Part shown: positions 14,519 through 18,614 of the stretch, one piece after another
Layout: every line of letters begins with the position of its first letter
How positions within the stretch are numbered: position 1 is the first letter of the stretch
Source: a virus
Direction: 5' to 3' (one strand)
IMG/VR virus record: IMGVR_UViG_3300037042_001945
Location: 1 to 23,758 of that record
DNA: 23,758 bases
Translations under genes and position numbers: made by a program
Notes under the pieces: model-generated
Told to the model about the DNA's origin: nothing
The model's input: the letters and a program-made list of their open reading frames with translations, nothing else
Database searches by the model: none

Positions 14519-14549
14519 AGGGGTCGGTTCAAGCCGCCGGACTGTTCCC

Positions 14550-14747
14550 TCACGGGGTGATGGCGTACGCTATGGTCGCCGCAAGCGCGGCGTAATTGTC
14601 CGCGTGGGTCGCGGCTTCGGCAAACTTGCCGTACTTAAGCTCGTCCCACATCATCTTGTATTCCCAATCGCGCTCCGCCATGCGTAGCTGGGTGTCTTGC
14701 TCGAGGTCGAGCATGGTTTGGGTGTTCATGGTTTGGTTGGTGTCCAT
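14550..14747 (-). CDS. Small helical hypothetical protein
   Basis: This is a 65-residue protein starting at ATG 14747, preceded by GAAAGGAACGACC like its neighbours but with no palindrome. It is helical and charged (LRMAERDWEYKMMWDELKYG) with an Ala-rich C-terminal helix (FAEAATHADNYAALAATIAY). No domain recognised. It is separated from the gene upstream by 11 bases, so it is probably expressed from the same transcript. Confidence 0.6.
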   Translation of the reverse strand: MDTNQTMNTQTMLDLEQDTQLRMAERDWEYKMMWDELKYGKFAEAATHADNYAALAATIAYAITP

Positions 14748-14758
14748 GGTCGTTCCTT

Positions 14759-14980
14759 TCAGACCTCTACTTTCAGGCAGAGGCTACCGGCGTTGGCCGG
14801 GTCGCCGCCCTTATGGGCGAACTCCTCATATCCTTCTGTCATCCAGAAGGAATCGAAGTATCCCCCTTGGGGGAACCTGTTCCTAGGCGGTTCTATGCCC
14901 AATTCCTTGAGCCGCGACAGCGCGGCATCGGTGATGTCTAGTGTGCCCTTGATATAGGCCCGGTTTCCTAAGATAAGCAT
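14759..14980 (-). CDS. Small hypothetical protein
   Basis: This is a 73-residue protein starting at ATG 14980 in the standard leader. A strand-rich N-terminus (MLILGNRAYIKGTLDI) is followed by a helix (TDAALSRLKELGIEPP) and a GYFDSFWMTEGYEEFAHKG segment. No recognised family. It is preceded by palindrome copy 5 and, further up, by a CTGT-N8-ACAG sequence that resembles a LexA box. Confidence 0.6.
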   Translation of the reverse strand: MLILGNRAYIKGTLDITDAALSRLKELGIEPPRNRFPQGGYFDSFWMTEGYEEFAHKGGDPANAGSLCLKVEV

Positions 14981-15000
14981 GGTCGTTCCTTTCATGTGTT

Positions 15001-15016
15001 GAGTCTAATTAGACTC
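15001..15016. promoter_or_regulatory. 16-bp palindrome GAGTCTAATTAGACTC, copy 5
   Basis: Perfect palindrome 21 bases before the start codon at 14980. Confidence 0.75.
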
Positions 15017-15027
15017 GGGGTTGGTTT

Positions 15028-15045
15028 GCTGTACGGCAGTACAGC
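15028..15045. promoter_or_regulatory. Palindrome resembling a LexA (SOS) box
   Basis: GCTGTAC-GGCA-GTACAGC is an 18-base inverted repeat whose core is CTGT-N8-ACAG, the spacing of proteobacterial LexA boxes. The centre is less AT-rich than usual. It lies 12 bases beyond palindrome copy 5, so it could tie the downstream genes to DNA damage, or it could be a hairpin. Confidence 0.3.
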
Positions 15046-15090
15046 GGTAAGCAGTATCAGGGGCGGGGTTGGTTTGGTCGGTTCGGCGGT

Positions 15091-15105
15091 GTGAACTGAG
15101 TTCAC
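15091..15105. promoter_or_regulatory. GTGAAC-N3-GTTCAC site
   Basis: Inverted repeat GTGAACTGAGTTCAC overlapping the stop codon of the small gene at 15102-15251. Confidence 0.6.
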
Positions 15106-15251
15106 TCGCCGTCTAGGTGCGCGTCGCCTTCGCGCTCGTAATCAACCCAAAAGCGTGCTTCGCGCGCTTCGTTGTGGGTCTTTTGATCCTCGCGGATCGT
15201 GTGAGCCGCATCTTGCGGCTCCATGTCACCATAACAAACGATGTCGGTCAT
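15102..15251 (-). CDS. Small acidic hypothetical protein, first gene of the leftward operon
   Basis: This 49-residue protein was found by hand translation. The ATG at 15251 follows AAAGGAGAACCGCC, an excellent ribosome binding site. It is charged (REDQKTHNEAREARFWVDYER) and probably one helix followed by an acidic tail. It is the first ordinary gene downstream of the consensus promoter at 15807-15835, with about 550 bases of leader between them. Being first suggests early, strong expression. The function is unknown. Confidence 0.65.
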   Translation of the reverse strand: MTDIVCYGDMEPQDAAHTIREDQKTHNEAREARFWVDYEREGDAHLDGE

Positions 15252-15274
15252 AGGCGGTTCTCCTTTCATAAAGG

Positions 15275-15361
15275 TGCGCCCGTCCCTTGATACTACTTAA
15301 CGATGCACTGCCACGCCCATGCAGAATTAACTTCTTCTGTTTAGGGCGCACATCGTGCGCA
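15275..15361. other. Structured leader: long-range stem and competing hairpin
   Basis: TGCGCCC (15275-15281) can pair with GGGCGCA (15344-15350), closing a 62-base loop that contains a CAGAA/TTCTG hairpin. GCGCAC/GTGCGC (15347-15361) competes for the same right-hand bases. Two exclusive folds in an mRNA leader suggest a switch, but this is unproven. Confidence 0.3.
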
Positions 15362-15371
15362 TGTCAGCCAT
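15327..15371 (-). CDS. Possible 14-codon leader peptide
   Basis: ATG at 15371 lies five bases after AAGGGGA, and the frame is MADMRTMCALNRRS then stop. A hairpin (GCGCAC/GTGCGC, 15347-15361) falls inside it and a second (CAGAA/TTCTG) covers its stop. It lies 76 bases before the first gene. The layout is like a translated attenuator leader, but the ORF is too short to be convincing. Confidence 0.25.
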   Translation of the reverse strand: MADMRTMCALNRRS

Positions 15372-15444
15372 GCGCTTCCCCTTCTGCTATTTCATGCAGT
15401 CCTGTGTGGTGTTCAGGGGGTATCCGTCATAAAGACTCGGTTCT

Positions 15445-15459
15445 GTGAACTCGGTTCAC
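15445..15459. promoter_or_regulatory. GTGAAC-N3-GTTCAC site
   Basis: Inverted repeat GTGAACTCGGTTCAC in the leader of the leftward operon. Confidence 0.6.
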
Positions 15460-15516
15460 ATTCCCTATCATCCGCCTGCTCAGCATGGATGCGTGTCTTG
15501 TGTATGAAGCATCTGG

Positions 15517-15532
15517 GAGTCTAATTAGACTC
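15517..15532. promoter_or_regulatory. 16-bp palindrome GAGTCTAATTAGACTC, copy 6
   Basis: Perfect palindrome in the leader. This is the only copy not followed by a start codon at about 21 bases. A TATGAAGCATCTG direct repeat occurs at both sides of it. Confidence 0.7.
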
Positions 15533-15751
15533 TTGTGTGCGTTTTAGCAGGGCTTCGCTTATGAAGCATCTGCGGGTTATACACAAGGCGCATGAACAGA
15601 AAGTCTGCCAGCTTACGCCACGGTGACGGCCAATGCGGTATATGCACGCATCGGATTTGTATGTTGTTAAAGAGCGACTGGGGCATGGGCCGGTCGGGAG
15701 TGAAGGCGATGTGGGCAACATTGGTATAAGCCCGAGGATTCGTTTCGTTCT

Positions 15752-15766
15752 GTGAACCCAGTTCAC
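15752..15766. promoter_or_regulatory. GTGAAC-N3-GTTCAC site near promoter
   Basis: Inverted repeat GTGAACCCAGTTCAC, 35-50 bases downstream of the predicted leftward transcription start. A bound protein here could block or slow the polymerase. Confidence 0.6.
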
Positions 15767-15806
15767 AAACCCAATCCCATCTAACCTTCTCTCACTTCTA
15801 GATAAC

Positions 15807-15835
15807 ATTATACACCTATTCAAGGGGTTTGTCAA
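15807..15835 (-). promoter_or_regulatory. Consensus sigma70 promoter, leftward
   Basis: On the - strand, TTGACA (15835-15830) and TATAAT (15812-15807) are separated by exactly 17 bases, a perfect match to the sigma70 consensus. Transcription would start near 15800 and run into the leftward gene cluster. It is probably the main early promoter, served by host RNA polymerase. Confidence 0.85.
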
Positions 15836-15845
15836 GTCGGTTACA

Positions 15846-16031
15846 TGCCATTAAACCGCGTTCTTTTGTTCTAAACGGGCGTTTATGAGGCAGGGGCTGG
15901 GCTGGGCGTGTTCTCTGCGTGTTCCGGCGTGTTCTCTGCGGATTCTTCAAAATGCCGTTAAACCGCGTTCTTTTGTTCTAAACGGGCGGGAATGAGGCAG
16001 GGGCTGGGTTGGGCGTGTTCTCTGCGTGTTC
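15846..16031. repeat. 79-base direct repeat, two copies 107 bases apart
   Basis: Copies at 15846-15924 and 15953-16031 are nearly identical, sharing AAACCGCGTTCTTTTGTTCT, AAACGGGCG, GAGGCAGGGGCTGGG and GTGTTCTCTGCGTGTTC. The GTGTTCTCTGCG unit occurs again between them and at 16463. Confidence 0.85.
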
Positions 16032-16290
16032 TAATCTTGTGTAGTTTCAGTTTGGTGTGATTTGAGGCGTTCTTTATTCGATGCAGGGCGTTCTGGAATG
16101 GAACGCGCAGGAATAAGGCAGGGCCTAGGTTGGCGGAGAAAGCGGCTGATAAAAAGCCCGAAAAAAAAAGTTATAGTTTTTTCGGTAGTGGTTTGAGGCA
16201 GGGTCTAGGCTGGCGGTGAAAGCTGCACGAAAAATGGGGTAAAAATGTGGAAAAAATGGAACGCGCGAGATCGAGGCAGGGCGCGGGGTT
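15887..16290. repeat. Five-copy GAGGCAGGG-(N)-CTNGGNTGGCG motif family
   Basis: Copies start near 15887, 15994, 16115, 16195 and 16273, with spacings of about 107, 121, 80 and 78 bases; a decayed sixth lies at 16442. The last three are followed by GNGAAAGC(T/G)GC. All point the same way. Such iterated motifs often bind a replication initiator or regulator. Confidence 0.6.
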
Positions 16291-16687
16291 TGGGCGAAAG
16301 CTGCATATTTTGTGGAGGCCAAAAAAGAGAGCAAACGCCTCCGGCGGGTTGGTGGCGCGTTCGTTCTTTTTTATGTCTCTATATATATCTTTTTTCTAGG
16401 AAAGTTATATAGCGCGTTCCAACCGGAACATCGGAACAAATGAGGTCGAATGCGGGCTGGCGGTGTTCTCTGCGTGTTCTGCCTATTTTTTAAGCAGTGT
16501 GCTGGAAACGCCGAAACACTAGGCTGGCTCTGGGGTTTCGCGATTTGCCCTCAAGAACATTCTACTTTGAACCCGTTTTCGTGTTCCGCCGCGCTTGCGC
16601 CGCTTGCGCCGCTTTCGCTTGCCCGTGTGCAGTAACCGCCCACATGCCTCACCCAGCCTAGATTGTGCCTGCCTTTTGGTGACGCTT

Positions 16688-16702
16688 GTGAACTGAGTTC
16701 AC
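16688..16702. promoter_or_regulatory. GTGAAC-N3-GTTCAC site
   Basis: GTGAACTGAGTTCAC at the end of the first copy of the second direct-repeat pair. Confidence 0.6.
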
Positions 16703-16775
16703 TTTCTCGCGTACGGCTGCTCGTCAGCAGTAACCGCCCGTTACCCGCCTACAGCCTGGATTGTTCCTGCCTTTT

Positions 16776-16790
16776 GTGAACTAAGTTCAC
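16776..16790. promoter_or_regulatory. GTGAAC-N3-GTTCAC site
   Basis: GTGAACTAAGTTCAC at the end of the second copy of the repeat pair. Confidence 0.6.
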
Positions 16791-16844
16791 GATTTGTGCC
16801 CACCCACCCGCCTGCCTGCCAGACTGTTCCCGCATAGGGCGCGT

Positions 16845-16859
16845 GTGAACCGAGTTCAC
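16845..16859. promoter_or_regulatory. GTGAAC-N3-GTTCAC site
   Basis: GTGAACCGAGTTCAC, 36 bases before the next copy. Confidence 0.6.
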
Positions 16860-16880
16860 AAACGAAAAAACCCCGCGAGT

Positions 16881-16895
16881 GTGAACCGAGTTCAC
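16881..16895. promoter_or_regulatory. GTGAAC-N3-GTTCAC site
   Basis: GTGAACCGAGTTCAC just left of the terminator at 16908-16931. Confidence 0.6.
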
Positions 16896-16907
16896 AAATC
16901 GAGGGCG

Positions 16908-16931
16908 AAAAAAAACCCCGCTTTCGCGGGG
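16908..16931 (-). terminator. Intrinsic terminator of the lone leftward gene
   Basis: Stem CCCCGC/GCGGGG with a four-base loop (16916-16931) is followed on the - strand by eight T residues (16915-16908). It lies 22 bases after the stop at 16954. A shorter CTTTTC run follows on the + strand. Confidence 0.85.
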
Positions 16932-16953
16932 CTTTTCGTGAGGCCGATTATTA

Positions 16954-17355
16954 CTAAGTACCGCTCATGGCTTTTTTGTACTCATTCATACAATCAACCA
17001 GCATGGCATATACCATTGGCGGGTAATCCGCCTTGCCATTCACCTTGTTCAAGGTAGCCGCGCTTTTACGCATAAAGCTTACAAGTGGCGTTTCGGCCGT
17101 CGTTACAGTCGCAGTCTTTGGCTTGGAGCCAGAAGTTTTGCCATGACGGGCAAGACTCCAAAGTTTCCTACAAGCGTTATACTGGCGGTCGCCAGCCGTT
17201 TTGGCTTTCGCGTAAAGTGCTTTCTGGAAAGCTTTACGCTCACTTTCCGGCGTGGCACGCATCTGTTCTGCAAGGCGCATTAAAAGCCCGTCAGCGGATT
17301 TTACCGCCGATGATACAGAACGGACAAACGAAGATACAAATTGATTCTGTTTCAT
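16954..17355 (-). CDS. Basic helical protein with its own promoter and terminator
   Basis: This is a 133-residue protein starting at ATG 17355, seven bases after AAAGG. It is rich in Lys and Ala and almost all helical: FVRSVSSAVKSADGLLMRLAEQ, then ESERKAFQKALYAKAKTAG, RQYNACRKLWSLARHGK, a Ser/Thr/Lys linker near 83-97, and a C-terminal helix (MVYAMLVDCMNEYKKAM). No domain recognised. It is a single-gene unit with a near-consensus promoter upstream, a palindromic site beyond it and a strong terminator. A separately controlled basic protein beside an operator array could be the regulator that binds those sites; this is inference from position only. Confidence 0.7.
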   Translation of the reverse strand: MKQNQFVSSFVRSVSSAVKSADGLLMRLAEQMRATPESERKAFQKALYAKAKTAGDRQYNACRKLWSLARHGKTSGSKPKTATVTTAETPLVSFMRKSAATLNKVNGKADYPPMVYAMLVDCMNEYKKAMSGT

Positions 17356-17419
17356 GGTAATACCTTTCAATTGCGCACTAATACATAGACCGAAAGCGTG
17401 CGCTCTTTCGATGTAGTGA

Positions 17420-17447
17420 ATTATACAGTATTCCGTAGCATTGTCAA
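17420..17447 (-). promoter_or_regulatory. Near-consensus sigma70 promoter, leftward
   Basis: On the - strand TTGACA (17447-17442) and TATAAT (17425-17420) are 16 bases apart. It would start transcription near 17413 and express the gene at 16954-17355. The 5' leader holds a CGAAAG/CTTTCG hairpin. Confidence 0.82.
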
Positions 17448-17474
17448 CTACTTTTTAGTGGTTTTGAAACGCTT

Positions 17475-17490
17475 TGTGAACTAGTTCACA
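17475..17490. promoter_or_regulatory. Perfect 16-bp palindrome TGTGAACTAGTTCACA
   Basis: The half-sites match the GTGAAC/GTTCAC family but with a two-base centre instead of three. It lies 28 bases upstream of the -35 box of the promoter at 17420-17447, a position suited to an activator or a looping repressor. Confidence 0.6.
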
Positions 17491-17520
17491 TTTAATAAAC
17501 CTTTAATGACGCGCGCGATA

Positions 17521-17590
17521 CGCATGTACGCATGTACGCATGTACGCATGTACGCAGGTACGCAGGTACGCATGTACGCATGTACGCATT
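17521..17590. repeat. Octamer tandem repeat CGCATGTA, eight copies
   Basis: Eight full units run from 17521 to 17584, the fifth and sixth having GG for TG (CGCAGGTA), followed by a partial ninth. An open frame runs through it only because the unit lacks stops. Confidence 0.9.
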
Positions 17591-17700
17591 ATGCAGGCGC
17601 GACCCCCACTGCACCCCCCACCCCCCAAATTACGCGCGGGTCCCATCCACCTCTATACATACGAGTCCGCTCCAACGATCTGCATTTCCGGCGGGACCTA

Positions 17701-17717
17701 TATAGTGATTTACTAAT
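17701..17717 (-). promoter_or_regulatory. Possible single-subunit RNA polymerase promoter, copy 1
   Basis: On the - strand the sequence is ATTAGTAAAT-CACTATA, which matches the layout of SP6 (ten bases then CACTATA) and T7 promoters. The next bases are TAGG rather than the usual G start, and no phage RNA polymerase gene is in the window. Confidence 0.25.
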
Positions 17718-17744
17718 GTACCCGCGCATTTCCGGCGGGACCTA

Positions 17745-17761
17745 TATAGTGATTTACTAAT
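17745..17761 (-). promoter_or_regulatory. Possible single-subunit RNA polymerase promoter, copy 2
   Basis: Identical to the element at 17701-17717, 44 bases away, within the second tandem-repeat copy. Confidence 0.25.
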
Positions 17762-17817
17762 ATATCCGCGCATTTCCACGGGAGTTAGGTATATAAGGTT
17801 TGGCTTATGTACCCCCC

Positions 17818-17893
17818 ACCCCTAAGATACTCAAGTACCCCCCACCCCCTTCAAAACGTGACACCCCTAAGATACTCAAGTACCCCCCACCCC
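17818..17893. repeat. 31-base C-rich direct repeat, two copies 45 bases apart
   Basis: Copies at 17818-17848 and 17863-17893 are identical: ACCCCTAAGATACTCAAG followed by TACCCCCCACCCC. They lie between the tandem repeats and the terminase small subunit. Confidence 0.88.
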
Positions 17894-17909
17894 TTTTAAT
17901 TCTGGGACT

Positions 17910-17931
17910 CCCCCCTTGCGTTTTAGGGGGG
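17910..17931 (+). promoter_or_regulatory. Hairpin that could mask the terminase small subunit ribosome binding site
   Basis: Six C residues (17910-17915) can pair with six G residues (17926-17931) across TTGCGTTTTA. The G-run is the only ribosome-binding-like sequence before the ATG at 17933, so pairing would limit translation. Confidence 0.35.
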
Positions 17932-17932
17932 T

Positions 17933-18541
17933 ATGTATTATTTTGTGCATATGAATGACGACCTTAACGAGCACACGCCGTTCATAGAGCGAGTGCCTAT
18001 CACACCGCTACCTCCGCTCTCCGAGCGCGAGAGGGTGCATGTCGCCGCCATAACCGCCATTGCTGAATTCCAGCTTGGTGCAGATTTTGAAATCACGGAA
18101 GAGGACGAAGTGCTCGCACGCCAGATGGTGCAGGATGGGCGGATGCCCAATAAGTATGAGCTGAAGAAACCCGGGCTTGTGGTGCAGCTCGAGGCGCTCC
18201 TTGCCGAGTACGACTACCAGATCATCGACGAGGCTATAAAACTGCGGCGGTACGTCACCAACCGGCTGATTGCCGAAAGTGACGACAAAGACCCCAAGAT
18301 TCGTATGCGCGCCCTCGAGATGCTCGGGAAGATTACCGACGTGGGCCTGTTTACCGAGCGCAAGGAAGTGATAATCACCACTAAGACCGACGCGGACCTA
18401 GAAAAGGACCTGCGCGAGTCCCTCACGATCCTGCTGAACCCCGAAGACTTCCAAATTGAAGCCCCACCTGCTCCTGCACGTGTTATCCGCCCGGCGGACC
18501 TCGATATACGCGACGTGGAGTCTGCGTTGGATAAGTTTTGA
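17933..18541 (+). CDS. Terminase small subunit (putative)
   Basis: This is a 202-residue protein. The N-terminal 45 residues are Pro- and charge-rich; then come helices typical of DNA-recognition subunits. The region IDEAIKLRRYVTNRLIAESDDKDPKIRMRALEMLGKITDVGLFTERKEV resembles small terminase proteins I recall from marine phages. The C-terminus is Pro-rich and ends in an acidic helix (DIRDVESALDKF), perhaps the contact for the large subunit. Its position 74 bases before the large subunit fits. In the packaging motor it would bind phage DNA and feed it to the ATPase. The start is uncertain: ATG 17933 is very close to the G-run, and an ATG six codons later lacks a binding site. Confidence 0.75.
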   Translation: MYYFVHMNDDLNEHTPFIERVPITPLPPLSERERVHVAAITAIAEFQLGADFEITEEDEVLARQMVQDGRMPNKYELKKPGLVVQLEALLAEYDYQIIDEAIKLRRYVTNRLIAESDDKDPKIRMRALEMLGKITDVGLFTERKEVIITTKTDADLEKDLRESLTILLNPEDFQIEAPPAPARVIRPADLDIRDVESALDKF

Positions 18542-18586
18542 TGGATATGTTTTGGGGGGGGGCTTTGATGGATAAGTTTTGGGGGG
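18527..18586 (+). repeat. Three copies of TGGATAAGTTTTG at the terminase small subunit end
   Basis: Copies begin at 18527, 18541 and 18568; the second and third are followed by runs of nine and six G. The first encodes the last residues of the small subunit, so the gap before the large subunit seems to have grown by tandem duplication of the gene's 3' end. Confidence 0.7.
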
Positions 18587-18614
18587 TGAAGCGACGAGTT
18601 TTTAGGGGCTCGGC

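Larger units (their letters stand above)
16630..16790. repeat. Second direct-repeat pair carrying GTGAAC sites
   Basis: Two copies (from about 16630 and 16728) share CAGTAACCGCCC, CAGCCT(A/G)GATTGT, CCTGCCTTTTG and a GTGAACT-AGTTCAC site. A degenerate third (CCTGCC, AGACTGTTCCCGC, GTGAACCGAGTTCAC) follows to 16859. Confidence 0.6.
15252..16953. other. Non-coding control region (possible replication origin)
   Basis: About 1.7 kb without a convincing ordinary protein gene. From left to right it holds a structured leader with a possible 14-codon peptide, two GTGAAC-type sites and one 16-bp palindrome, a consensus leftward promoter, a 79-base direct repeat, five copies of a GAGGCAGGG-type motif, an AT-rich stretch near 16375-16412 (TATATATAT, TTATATAG), a second pair of direct repeats, four more GTGAAC-type sites and a terminator. 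Iteron-like repeats next to AT-rich DNA are typical of replication origins. A purely regulatory role is also possible. Confidence 0.5.
17682..17783. repeat. 44-base tandem repeat, 2.3 copies
   Basis: A 36-base identical core starting GCATTTCCGGCGGGACC lies at 17682-17717 and 17726-17761; a third copy begins at 17770 and decays after GCATTTCC. The core contains TATAGTGATTTACTAAT. Confidence 0.88.
17356..17932. other. Repeat-rich divergent intergenic region
   Basis: This gap separates the leftward gene from the rightward packaging genes. It contains the leftward promoter, a palindromic site, an 8-base tandem repeat, a 44-base tandem repeat, a 45-base C-rich direct repeat and a G/C-run hairpin before the terminase small subunit. 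I see no clear sigma70 promoter for the rightward genes. Confidence 0.6.

Noticed and set aside
15275-15350. Possible tRNA: 7-bp end stem and tRNA-like length of 76 bases
   Set aside because: Neither strand has a T-arm with GTTCGANTC next to the acceptor stem or a proper D-arm; the inner hairpin is misplaced. Kept only as a structured leader.
15521-15835. Leftward ORF of 104 codons in the control region
   Set aside because: Its start codon falls within the -35 box of the consensus promoter, so it would lie upstream of the transcript start. The translation is Arg/Ser/Cys-rich with no fold-like pattern.
16125-16635. ORFs at 16125-16334 (-) and 16450-16635 (+)
   Set aside because: They run through the repeat block, lack ribosome binding sites and have compositions set by the repeats.
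17521-17590. CRISPR-like array from the tandem repeats
   Set aside because: The repeats are head-to-tail 8-base units without unique spacers, and the 44- and 45-base repeats have only two or so copies. No cas genes are present; the Cas4-like nuclease is a phage replication type.
17506-17760. Rightward ORF of 84 codons over the octamer repeat
   Set aside because: It is open only because the repeat has no stop codon; the product is a simple repeat and there is no ribosome binding site.
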